The translations under genes and the position numbers were made by a program. Below are positions 49,719-57,769 of a DNA stretch of 64,000 bases, piece by piece; position 1 is the stretch's first letter; each line of letters begins with the position of its first letter. The notes under the pieces were generated by a model, which searched no databases, was not told where the DNA came from, and was given only the letters and a program-made list of their open reading frames with translations. Source of the DNA: Croceimicrobium sp963974215 (GTDB taxonomy: Bacteria > Bacteroidota > Bacteroidia > Flavobacteriales > Schleiferiaceae); assembly GCA_963974215.1 (NCBI GenBank), contig CAXBBL010000003.1, positions 186,001-250,000 of the forward strand, written 5' to 3'.

Positions 49719-50826
49719 CCAAAATATGCTTCACAATGCTTTCTCCTTTTTCAGAAAGCTCCTGTTCTTTGTAACTTACTAATACATCTCTACGCCCCAT
49801 CCGCTTTAGGGATTGCGCGGCTTCAAAAACCAAGTCGTATTCTTTTTCTCTGGCAATAGTTTCCCGTAAGAAGCCTACTTCTTTGGATCCTCCTAAATCG
49901 CCCATGGCGCGCAGAATCTGTTTCTTAATTCTAATTTTCTTAGTGAGTTCGTACACTTCGTAGAGGTTCTCAAGACATTCCGCATAAGCTAGTTCGCGTG
50001 CGGTTTCAATAGCCTTTTCTTGTACTTTTTCGTCTTTGTGATACAGTAGTTTACGGATTTCTCCTTTTTCGTGATACTGATTAAGGTGACGCATAATCAT
50101 TAATCCAAAAACCACTACTGAGTTATTGTTAGATCGTAGCCAAGTACCAACGCGATCAATTAGTTCGTATTCAAATTTCAAACTCTGATCGAGTAATCTA
50201 ATTTGTTGCCACTCGCTCATTGGAGTATCAAGGTCATCAAGAAAACTCATAGCTTTTTTACCGCCTAGTTTCACCGCCGCATACTGCGCTTCGTAACGCA
50301 CATTTTGATTATCATGATCGGTATATTGAAGAATATCGAATAAAGACTCGCCCATTCGCATGGTACTGAGGTCGTTAATCGCTTTTGCTTTGATATGCCA
50401 TTCACCCGTACGAAGGTTGTCTAAGGCAATCTGCTTAAGACCAATTTCACGGTAAAGCATCTCCAAGCGGTTGAAAGCTTCGCCCCCGAGGTTACGATGG
50501 TAATAAAGTATAAGCTCGTTGAGAATGGCCATATTCGACTTGCGATAAAGGGCGGAATCTACAATACGATTGATTTTTTTAATGGCATCTTTAAATTCAC
50601 CACCGTCGTATTCGCTAAAAACAATTTCCTGAATAATAGGCTCAACATTTCGGCTGATACGTCTTTCTCGATTTTCAACACTGTTTTTTCTAGAACGCTC
50701 GCGCAGCACAATAATAACCATCACAGCTGCTAGTAAAAGCAGCGTAATAACCAAGAAGAGCACAATTTTATAACGCGGCTCAAGGGCTACAAGGAAGTAA
50801 TAGGTTTCAGTGAAAAATCTGCGCAC
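49705..50826 (-). CDS. Membrane-anchored HEAT-repeat protein
   Basis: A 373-residue protein with one span near residues 16-40 (IVLFLVITLLLLAAVMVIIV) and a long cytosolic helical part. Paired-helix repeats of about 30 residues are visible in the middle and end, for example IKAKAINDLSTMRMGESLFD, NVRYEAQYAAVKLGGKKAMS and KEVGFLRETIAREKEYDLVF; the pattern fits HEAT-type repeats. It is encoded between a response regulator (6-base gap) and a processive glycosyltransferase (14-base overlap), so it is a good candidate for the link between them. Confidence 0.82.
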   Translation of the reverse strand: MRRFFTETYYFLVALEPRYKIVLFLVITLLLLAAVMVIIVLRERSRKNSVENRERRISRNVEPIIQEIVFSEYDGGEFKDAIKKINRIVDSALYRKSNMAILNELILYYHRNLGGEAFNRLEMLYREIGLKQIALDNLRTGEWHIKAKAINDLSTMRMGESLFDILQYTDHDNQNVRYEAQYAAVKLGGKKAMSFLDDLDTPMSEWQQIRLLDQSLKFEYELIDRVGTWLRSNNNSVVVFGLMIMRHLNQYHEKGEIRKLLYHKDEKVQEKAIETARELAYAECLENLYEVYELTKKIRIKKQILRAMGDLGGSKEVGFLRETIAREKEYDLVFEAAQSLKRMGRRDVLVSYKEQELSEKGESIVKHILDDRI

Positions 50827-50832
50827 GATAAG

Positions 50833-51210
50833 TTATTTTTTAGCGTTTTTCAACAGCTTTTTAATTCTAACGGATAATTCGTTCGGGCTAAATGGCTTAG
50901 TCATAAAGTCATCTGCTCCAAGGTCAAATGCTTTCAATACTGCGGTTTCTGAGTTTAGAGAGGTTAACATTAAAACTGGGGCATCCGTACCTCGTTCTTT
51001 TAAGATTTTAACCAACTCGAAACCACTAATAAAGGGCATCATAATGTCGCTGATGATTATTTGATACTCTTCGCTCTCAATTTTTTGGATTGCTTTTTCC
51101 CCATCTTCAGCAGTATCAACGTCATAACCGTCTTTGGTTAGTTTAAAGGCTAATGCGTCACGAATTAACGGTTCGTCATCAACAATTAATATTTTTGCTC
51201 TATCACTCAT
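50833..51210 (-). CDS. Stand-alone response regulator (receiver domain only)
   Basis: A 125-residue CheY-like receiver. All key residues are present: acidic pair Asp11-Asp12 (VDDEPLIRD), phospho-acceptor Asp55 (IIISDIMMPF), Thr83 in MLTSLNS and Lys105 in FMTKPFSP. There is no output domain, so it must act through a partner, most likely the HEAT-repeat protein or the glycosyltransferase encoded just after it. No histidine kinase is nearby. Confidence 0.92.
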   Translation of the reverse strand: MSDRAKILIVDDEPLIRDALAFKLTKDGYDVDTAEDGEKAIQKIESEEYQIIISDIMMPFISGFELVKILKERGTDAPVLMLTSLNSETAVLKAFDLGADDFMTKPFSPNELSVRIKKLLKNAKK

Positions 51211-51238
51211 GGTCTCGTAAAATTCATTTTGAACACTA

Positions 51239-51246
51239 CAAATGTA
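51239..51246 (-). promoter_or_regulatory. -7 element of the response regulator-HEAT-GT2 operon
   Basis: TACATTTG on the minus strand, 28 bases before the ATG at 51210. Confidence 0.6.
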
Positions 51247-51318
51247 TTTTTTAATATATGTAGAATTCCCAAATTTAGATTAAAGGTTTAAAATTTAAGA
51301 CGTGTAGCACATACAATT

Positions 51319-52062
51319 ATGAACAAAACGATAAAAAATATAAAGGAATGGGCTAATCGGTCGGAAATAAAGTCGAAGAGTTCAATAGTTGTGTTCACAG
51401 GAGCGGGCATGAGTGCGGAAAGTGGAATAAGTACTTTCCGCGATAGTAATGGCTTGTGGGATAATCACAAAGTAGAAGATGTGGCCAGTATTGACGCTTG
51501 GCATCGCAATTCGACCTTGGTATTGGAATTTTACAATCAAAGGCGTCGTCAATTATTGGAGGTTAAGCCCAATAAAGGCCACGAAGCTTTGGTAGAAATG
51601 GAAAAGCGCTTTCCAAAATTGAGGGTCATAACTCAAAATGTGGATGACCTGCATGAAAGAGCTGGTCAGGCCAATGTGTTGCATTTACACGGGCAATTGC
51701 GGACATCGCGCAGTACCGGACCAGGCGAGGAAGTTTTTTCTATTGAGGGGAGCGAGCTTTCTTTGGGTGATTTGTGTCCCAAAGGTTTTCAATTACGTCC
51801 CAATATCGTTTGGTTCGGTGAAATGGTACCAGCTTTTGAAGAGGCCTTGACAATTGTTTCGCAATGCGATTTGCTTATTGTGGTTGGAACTTCTTTAGCA
51901 GTCTATCCGGCGGCGAGCTTGCTCGATTATGTCGGAGAGCAAACAGACATCCTCTTAATTGATCCTAATGAACCTAGTTTCAGAGGCCCTAAGCCCATTT
52001 ATCATTATCCCGCGAAAGCGGCGCAGGGACTTATGGAACTTGCAAGATTATTAATGTCTTAG
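51319..52062 (+). CDS. cobB: Sir2-family NAD-dependent protein deacylase
   Basis: A 247-residue sirtuin. The NAD-binding motif FTGAGMSAESGISTFR is at 26-41, ITQNVDDLH near 105, and the catalytic His124 in LHLHGQL. Tyr72 and Arg75 (FYNQR) match the YxxR pair that lets SIRT5 and CobB accept succinyl and malonyl lysines. The usual four zinc cysteines are missing: only Cys153 (LCPKG) remains. The rest of the core (NIVWFGEMVP, VVGTSLAVYPAA) is intact. It stands alone between the GT2 operon and rimP and is likely to remove acyl groups from metabolic enzymes. Confidence 0.92.
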   Translation: MNKTIKNIKEWANRSEIKSKSSIVVFTGAGMSAESGISTFRDSNGLWDNHKVEDVASIDAWHRNSTLVLEFYNQRRRQLLEVKPNKGHEALVEMEKRFPKLRVITQNVDDLHERAGQANVLHLHGQLRTSRSTGPGEEVFSIEGSELSLGDLCPKGFQLRPNIVWFGEMVPAFEEALTIVSQCDLLIVVGTSLAVYPAASLLDYVGEQTDILLIDPNEPSFRGPKPIYHYPAKAAQGLMELARLLMS

Positions 52063-52089
52063 CGCCTTAAAAATTCCATTTATAAATTA

Positions 52090-52097
52090 TATCTTTG
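52090..52097 (+). promoter_or_regulatory. -7 element of the rimP-nusA-infB operon
   Basis: TATCTTTG. Transcription would start around 52101-52103, so the transcript would begin just before the hairpin at 52107 and have a leader of about 43 bases. Confidence 0.6.
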
Positions 52098-52106
52098 CCG
52101 CAAATT

Positions 52107-52130
52107 GAGGGGGCTATTGTCCCCTCTTTT
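52107..52130 (+). terminator. Hairpin with T run in the rimP leader
   Basis: The arms gagggg and cccctc enclose an 8-base loop and are followed by TTTTATT. It may end the sirtuin transcript (stop at 52062) or, since the operon promoter lies just upstream, act as an early attenuator or a 5' stabilising hairpin. Confidence 0.65.
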
Positions 52131-52144
52131 ATTAGGCGATAACT

Positions 52145-52609
52145 ATGGATAAGGCGAAAGTTAAGGAATTGTTGGATCGGGCTCTCGAGCAAGAGTCGGC
52201 CTTTTTAATTGATTTTTCGATAAGTTCATCCAATGTAATCAACGTAAGCGTCGATACTTTGGAGGGTATTACTTTAAAGGGTATTACTGCAGTTAGTCGC
52301 ATGATAGAGCACAATTTAGACCGCGAGGTTGAAGACTTTGAATTAAGTGTAAGTTCTCCAGGTGTTGGAAGTCCTTTATTAGTTAAAGAACAATATATTC
52401 AAAATATTGGTCGCGACTTAAAGGTCAAAACAACTAATGATGAGGAATTTATGGGCGAATTGCTTTCATTTGAGGATGAGGTTTTAACTTTGCAGTGGGA
52501 AGAACGTGTGCCCAAAGAAGTTGGGAAAGGAAAAGTAACAGTAAAAAATGAGGCTCATATAGCTTTAGCGGATGTAAAAGAAGCTAAGGTTCAGGTGAGA
52601 TTCAACTAA
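52145..52609 (+). CDS. rimP: Ribosome maturation factor RimP
   Basis: A 154-residue protein needed for maturation of the 30S subunit. The fold is recognisable from the N-terminal helix, GITAVSRMIEHNLDREVEDF near 50-68, the VSSPGVGSPL motif near 73-82 and the C-terminal SH3-like domain (LKVKTTNDEEFMGELLSF). It is the first gene of the rimP-nusA-infB operon; nusA follows after 13 bases. Confidence 0.93.
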   Translation: MDKAKVKELLDRALEQESAFLIDFSISSSNVINVSVDTLEGITLKGITAVSRMIEHNLDREVEDFELSVSSPGVGSPLLVKEQYIQNIGRDLKVKTTNDEEFMGELLSFEDEVLTLQWEERVPKEVGKGKVTVKNEAHIALADVKEAKVQVRFN

Positions 52610-52622
52610 GGAATAGGCAGCT

Positions 52623-53858
52623 ATGGAAAATCAGGCTATTATAGAGAGTTTTGCCGACTTTAAAGACGAGAAAAACATCGACAGAGTAACGCTGATGGCG
52701 ATTCTGGAGGATGCTCTGCGTAATCAGCTTAAGAAAAAATATGGCAGCGATGATAACTTTGATATTATCGTGAACCCGGATAAGGGCGATGTGGAAATTT
52801 GGAGAAATCGGGTAATTGTTGAAGACGATGAGTTGGAAGACGATAACACGGAGATAGCTCTTAGTGAAGCTTTGAAAATCGAGCCTGACTTTGAAGTAGG
52901 AGAAGAGGTATCGGAAGAATTAAAGCTTATCGATCAAGGTCGTCGCTTTGTTCTTGCTTTCCGTCAAAATTTGGTTCAGAAAATTCAGGAGCACGACAAT
53001 AGCATTATCTACAAGAAGTACAAGGATATGGAAGGAGAGATCCTTACTGGAGAAGTACATCATGTTAGACCCCGTGCAGTTATTATTTATGATGATGATC
53101 AGAACGAATTGATCCTACCAAAGGATCAGCAAATTCCACGCGACTTCTTCCGTAAGGGAGACACGATTCGCGCAGTTGTAAAGGATGTGGATTTAAGAGG
53201 AACCAAACCGGTTATTATCTTATCCCGCACCAGCGAAAAGTTCTTAGAGAAGTTATTTGAGCAAGAAATCCCCGAAGTTTTTGATGGTTTAATTACTGTG
53301 AAAAAAGTAGTACGCGAACCGGGTGAAAAAGCCAAAGTTGCCGTAGAGTCTTACGATGATCGCATTGATCCAGTGGGTGCTTGTGTTGGGATGAAAGGAA
53401 GCCGAATTCACGGTATTGTGCGTGAACTAGGAAATGAGAATATTGATGTTATCAATTATACAAGTAATGATCAGCTTCTGATTCAAAGGGCCTTGAGTCC
53501 TGCGAAAATTAGCAGCATTACTTTAGATACTGAGGCCGCTAGAGCAGATGTGTTTTTAAAACCAGAGGAGGTTTCTAAAGCTATCGGTAAAAGAGGTCTT
53601 AATATAAAATTAGCAGGTTTATTAACCGGCTATGAAATAGACGTGTATCGCGACGTAGATGAGAATGAGGATGTTGAGTTAACTGAGTTTTCAGATGAAA
53701 TCGAAGCTTGGGTTATTGAGGCTCTACGTACCATCGGTTGTGATACCGCCAAAAGTGTGTTAGATTTATCTGTGGAAGAATTAGTTACTAGAACGGATCT
53801 AGAACAAGAGACCATAGAAGATGTACGCAGGGTGCTGCGTGCTGAGTTTGAGGAATAA
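52623..53858 (+). CDS. nusA: Transcription termination/antitermination factor NusA
   Basis: A 411-residue RNA polymerase cofactor. Order of domains: N-terminal polymerase-binding domain (residues ~1-130), S1 domain (GEILTGEVHHVRPRAVIIYD near 137), KH1 and KH2 (VGACVGMKGSRIHGIVREL near 250; EVSKAIGKRGLNIKLAGLL near 320), and a short C-terminal acidic helical end. It modulates pausing and termination. It lies in the usual operon between rimP and infB. Confidence 0.95.
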   Translation: MENQAIIESFADFKDEKNIDRVTLMAILEDALRNQLKKKYGSDDNFDIIVNPDKGDVEIWRNRVIVEDDELEDDNTEIALSEALKIEPDFEVGEEVSEELKLIDQGRRFVLAFRQNLVQKIQEHDNSIIYKKYKDMEGEILTGEVHHVRPRAVIIYDDDQNELILPKDQQIPRDFFRKGDTIRAVVKDVDLRGTKPVIILSRTSEKFLEKLFEQEIPEVFDGLITVKKVVREPGEKAKVAVESYDDRIDPVGACVGMKGSRIHGIVRELGNENIDVINYTSNDQLLIQRALSPAKISSITLDTEAARADVFLKPEEVSKAIGKRGLNIKLAGLLTGYEIDVYRDVDENEDVELTEFSDEIEAWVIEALRTIGCDTAKSVLDLSVEELVTRTDLEQETIEDVRRVLRAEFEE

Positions 53859-53873
53859 TTTTAAATTAATTAC

Positions 53874-56858
53874 ATGGCTGAAAAGTCGCTACGACTTAGT
53901 CAACTGGCAAAAGAGTGTAATATTGGAGTAAGCACAGTTTCTGATTTTCTTCAGCAACTAGGTGTGGAGGAAAAGTTACGCCCTAATACCAAAGTTTCTG
54001 GTGAATATATCCAGAAAGTTTTGGAGAAATTTGCGCCAGACAAAGCTAAAAAAGAGGCTTCTGAAGAAGTAGTTCGGAAGAAGCAAGAGGAAAAAGAAGC
54101 AATGTTGCGTGAGCGTGAGGAGGAACGCGCTGCGGAGGAGGCTTCAAAACCTATTTTATCCGGACCAAAAATGGTTGGGAAAATAGATTTAGAGTCTAAA
54201 GCTAAACCTGCCAGTAAAGGGGAAGAAGCCAAGCCAAAAGCTCCAGAGCCCAAAGAAGAGGTTAAGGAGATTGCGGTGGAAAAAACTCCCGCTCCTGCAG
54301 AACCTGCTCCAAAAGAGGAGCCGCAAGAAGAAAAAATTGCAGCCCCTAAAGAAGTTGAGAAAAAAGTTGAGGCGGAAGAGCCTAAAACCGAAACAGCTTC
54401 TGCAGAGAAGACAGAAAGTCCAACTGCTGAAACTACATCTAAAGAGGAGGTAGCTCCGAAGGAAGAACCTAAAGCAGCAGAAGAGCAGCCTAAGGAAACC
54501 CCTGCGGTAGAAGAGAAGAAGGAAGAGCCGAAAAAAGCTCCTGCTAAGCCTGCGGCCGAAAAACCTGTGGTGCGTTTTACCAAGGCAACTCCCAAAGAAG
54601 AGCCAAAAGCGCAAGAGCCAGCCGCCGAAAAACCAGCGGAGACGGAAGCTGCAGCAGAAGATGCTCCCAAAGAGAATAACGATATTACTACCAAATACGC
54701 CAAGCTTAGTGGTCCTAAGTTTACAGGTGAGAAGGTAGATCTTAGTAAATTTGAGAAGAAACCGAAGAAGAAGGTAGCTTCCAGCGTTGATAATAAAGCA
54801 GATCTTAATAAAAAGCGCAAGCGGAAGAGAATTCCAAGCGCAGGAGAAACCAATACTAATAATCGTCCTAGCCAAGGTGGCGGTGCATCTAGACCGGGAG
54901 GTCCGAATAAAGGAAGACCTAGTCGTGGTGCCAAACCAGAACCAAAACGCGAGTTAACGGAGGAAGAAGTACAAAAGCAAATTAAAGAAACCCTAGAGAA
55001 ATTAACTAGTGGTGGACGTAAGAACAAAGGTGCTAAACTTCGTCGTGAGAAACGTCAGGAAAGAAGAGAGCAAGATGCCTTAAACGAGGCACAACAGCAG
55101 GAAGACGATAAAGTAATTAAGGTAACAGAATTCGTAACCGTAAGTGAATTAGCAAATATGATGGATGTTGGGGCAACTCAAATTATTTCATCGTGTATGT
55201 CACTCGGTATGATGGTAACCTTAAACCAACGTTTGGATGCGGAAACGCTTACCATTGTAGCAGAAGAATTTGGTTTCCAAGCGGAATTTGTTGATTCGGA
55301 GGTTACCGACGCTATTGCAGAAGAGGCCGATATAGAAGAGGATCTTTTACCACGTGCGCCAATCGTTACAGTAATGGGTCACGTTGACCACGGTAAAACA
55401 TCGTTACTGGATTATATCCGTAAAGCAAATGTTATTGCAGGTGAATCAGGTGGTATTACCCAGCACATTGGTGCATATTCCGTAGAAATTGAAGGTGGAC
55501 AACATATTACTTTCCTTGATACTCCGGGTCACGAAGCCTTTACGGCGATGCGTGCGAGAGGGGCCAAGGTTACCGATGTTGCTATTATTGTTGTTGCGGC
55601 GGATGATGCAGTAATGCCTCAAACTAAAGAAGCTATTAGTCACGCTCAGGCAGCGGGTGTACCAATCGTATTTGCGATTAACAAGGTAGACCGTGATGTT
55701 GCGAATCCTGAAAAGATTAAAGAGCAATTAGCACAAATGAACCTTCTAGTAGAAGACTGGGGTGGAAAAGTACAATCGCAAGATATTTCTGCTAAGTCGG
55801 GTCTTGGGGTGAATGAAATCTTAGAAAAAGTATTGCTTGAAGCAGAAATGCTTAACTTAAGAGCAAATCCTAACCGTCGTGCAAGTGGTGCCGTAATTGA
55901 AGCAGCCTTAGATAAAGGTCGCGGATATGTTACCACAATCTTGGTGCAGAATGGTACCTTGAAAATCGGCGATTATGTATTAGCAGGTCAATATAGCGGT
56001 AAAGTTAAGGCCATGCTTGATGAAAGAGGTCACCGAGTTGTAGAGGCAGGCCCTGCCCGTCCGGTAACTATTCTTGGTTTAGATGGCGCTCCACAAGCGG
56101 GTGACAACTTTACGGTAATGGAAGATGAGCGCGAGGCAAAAAACATTGCGGCGAAACGCATGCAGTTGCAACGTGAGCAAAGTGCACGTTCTCAGAAAAA
56201 CCTTACTCTCGAAGAAATTGGCCGTCGTTTAGCGGTAGGAGATTTCCAAGAATTGAATGTTATTGTTAAAGGTGATGTGGATGGTTCTATTGAGGCATTA
56301 GCAGACAGCTTACAAAAACTTTCTACGGAAGAAATTCAGGTGAATATTATCCACAAGGCAGTAGGTCAGATTTCGGAAGGAGATATCCTTCTTGCAGCGG
56401 CATCGAATGCGATTATTGTTGGATTCCAAGTACGTCCTTCTTCCAGTGCTAGAAGACTAGCGGAGAAAGAACAGGTGGATGTTCGCCTTTACTCTATCAT
56501 CTATGATGCGATTAACGAAATTAAAGATGCGATGGAAGGTATGCTTTCACCAGACTTTAAAGAGGAAATCGTATGTAACGTGGAGATCCGTGAGACCTTC
56601 AAGATATCTAAAGTGGGAACCATTGCGGGTTGCTACGTGCTAGATGGAACGATTACACGTAATACCGATGTTCGTATTATTCGCGATGGAGTAGTGGTTT
56701 ACACAGGAGAATTAGCTTCCTTGAAACGTTTCAAAGACGATGTGAAAGAAGTTAAGAAAGGCTACGAATGTGGATTGAATATCAAGAATTACAACGATAT
56801 CAAGGTCGGCGATATAATCGAAGGCTACCAACAAGTAGAAGTTAAGAAAACGCTATAA
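53874..56858 (+). CDS. infB: Translation initiation factor IF-2
   Basis: A 994-residue GTPase that places initiator tRNA on the 30S subunit. Residues 1-50 form the IF2 N-terminal domain (LRLSQLAKECNIGVSTVSDF). Residues ~60-400 are a disordered Lys/Glu/Ala/Pro-rich linker. The G domain begins near 500: VTVMGHVDHGKTSLLDYIRK, DTPGHEAFTAMRARG, NKVDRD. The C-terminal domains include KGYECGLNIKNYNDIKVGD near the end. The linker is long even for the family. It is the third gene of the operon and is closed by a terminator. Confidence 0.97.
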   Translation: MAEKSLRLSQLAKECNIGVSTVSDFLQQLGVEEKLRPNTKVSGEYIQKVLEKFAPDKAKKEASEEVVRKKQEEKEAMLREREEERAAEEASKPILSGPKMVGKIDLESKAKPASKGEEAKPKAPEPKEEVKEIAVEKTPAPAEPAPKEEPQEEKIAAPKEVEKKVEAEEPKTETASAEKTESPTAETTSKEEVAPKEEPKAAEEQPKETPAVEEKKEEPKKAPAKPAAEKPVVRFTKATPKEEPKAQEPAAEKPAETEAAAEDAPKENNDITTKYAKLSGPKFTGEKVDLSKFEKKPKKKVASSVDNKADLNKKRKRKRIPSAGETNTNNRPSQGGGASRPGGPNKGRPSRGAKPEPKRELTEEEVQKQIKETLEKLTSGGRKNKGAKLRREKRQERREQDALNEAQQQEDDKVIKVTEFVTVSELANMMDVGATQIISSCMSLGMMVTLNQRLDAETLTIVAEEFGFQAEFVDSEVTDAIAEEADIEEDLLPRAPIVTVMGHVDHGKTSLLDYIRKANVIAGESGGITQHIGAYSVEIEGGQHITFLDTPGHEAFTAMRARGAKVTDVAIIVVAADDAVMPQTKEAISHAQAAGVPIVFAINKVDRDVANPEKIKEQLAQMNLLVEDWGGKVQSQDISAKSGLGVNEILEKVLLEAEMLNLRANPNRRASGAVIEAALDKGRGYVTTILVQNGTLKIGDYVLAGQYSGKVKAMLDERGHRVVEAGPARPVTILGLDGAPQAGDNFTVMEDEREAKNIAAKRMQLQREQSARSQKNLTLEEIGRRLAVGDFQELNVIVKGDVDGSIEALADSLQKLSTEEIQVNIIHKAVGQISEGDILLAAASNAIIVGFQVRPSSSARRLAEKEQVDVRLYSIIYDAINEIKDAMEGMLSPDFKEEIVCNVEIRETFKISKVGTIAGCYVLDGTITRNTDVRIIRDGVVVYTGELASLKRFKDDVKEVKKGYECGLNIKNYNDIKVGDIIEGYQQVEVKKTL

Positions 56859-56877
56859 ACGAATAGCTCATATATTT

Positions 56878-56909
56878 AAAAGCCGACTTGAGAAAGTCGG
56901 CTTTTTTTA
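56878..56909 (+). terminator. Intrinsic terminator after infB
   Basis: The arms agccgactt (56881-56889) and aagtcggct (56894-56902) with a T run through 56908. Confidence 0.92.
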
Positions 56910-57176
56910 TGCTCGGCAAATTTTGATTCTTCTTTGAAGGTGAAATGAAGGTGCAAATTTTTTACGAATCACCCAATTGCCATATAAAATTAGGCCTAAG
57001 GTTGCTTATATACTAGGTCCTAAAACAAAGCGACGACGCAATAACGAGATATTGTGAATGGCTAAAGTTTAGAAAACTACTTTTTTTAATGGCTTAGAAG
57101 AATCTTTACTTCTATTAAAAATCTTAGGCTAGAGTTTTAGTTAAAGTCGTTTTTATATTTTACTTACTACTAACTA
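56910..57176. other. Gene-free stretch after infB
   Basis: An AT-rich region between the infB terminator and the convergent SPOR gene. No open frame, promoter or stable palindrome was found. Confidence 0.5.
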
Positions 57177-57593
57177 CTAATCCTCCAAATTAAGCTTGGG
57201 GTACTTAATATTGGTTTCTACTACAAAGCTGCCCGGAAAGTCGTTTATAATTTTCCGTAGAAAAGCTTCGGCCTCTAAACGTGATCTGAAATCTCCAATT
57301 TGTGTGCGATATTCGGGTACTTCGTACAGTAAATAAGCAGGTACATCGCGGTAAGTTTTTAAAAATTGCCCCCTTTGCTTGAGGCAGTCACTTTTATTTC
57401 CATTAAAAATCTGCACTCTAAAGCCCTTGAGCTCCTTGAATTTTTCTCCTTTCTGCTGCATTAAGTGTAGCGTATTACGCACAGCAGGACTCATTTCCAC
57501 ACGAGCACTGCCCACGTTTGGTGAAATAGTTTGTGCATCTAATTGAAAGCCAAAGAGCAAGAAAAAAACGCAAAGGATTGAATTTTTAAGCAT
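57177..57593 (-). CDS. Small secreted SPOR-like domain protein
   Basis: A 138-residue protein with a signal peptide (MLKNSILCVFFLLFGFQLDA, cut near 20). The rest holds a SPOR-like fold: FRVQIFNGNKSDCLKQRGQF, YEVPEYRTQIGDFRSRLEAE and FLRKIINDFPGSFVVETNI. It should bind septal peptidoglycan in the periplasm. The ATG at 57593 is favoured because the -7 element lies upstream of it and within the longer in-frame reading. It stands alone. Confidence 0.8.
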   Translation of the reverse strand: MLKNSILCVFFLLFGFQLDAQTISPNVGSARVEMSPAVRNTLHLMQQKGEKFKELKGFRVQIFNGNKSDCLKQRGQFLKTYRDVPAYLLYEVPEYRTQIGDFRSRLEAEAFLRKIINDFPGSFVVETNIKYPKLNLED

Positions 57594-57615
57594 AGATTTT
57601 AAGTAAAATTTAACG

Positions 57616-57623
57616 CAAAAGTA
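57616..57623 (-). promoter_or_regulatory. -7 element upstream of the small SPOR gene
   Basis: TACTTTTG on the minus strand, 22 bases before the ATG at 57593. Confidence 0.58.
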
Positions 57624-57723
57624 GTTTATTTGTGACCTGAAATAAATGGCAGGCAAAGTTATTTAGACCTAATTTAAATTAGAAGGAGTCTGCATTGACT
57701 CTTTCGAGAAAGGCTTTATAGCT

Positions 57724-57731
57724 TAAATTTG
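57724..57731 (+). promoter_or_regulatory. -7 element of the act operon
   Basis: TAAATTTG, 38 bases before the ATG of actA at 57770. Confidence 0.5.
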
Positions 57732-57769
57732 CCATCCAAACTTAGAAATCTAGGATATTAGGTTCATCT

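Noticed and set aside
54189..54875. Second minus-strand frame opposite infB
   Set aside because: Same cause as the neighbouring frame: Phe/Leu/Arg-rich product from the IF-2 linker composition.
53951..55027. Long minus-strand frame opposite infB
   Set aside because: It is the antisense image of the Lys/Glu/Ala/Pro-rich linker of IF-2, which favours open frames on the other strand; the Ser/Phe/Gly-rich product is not protein-like.
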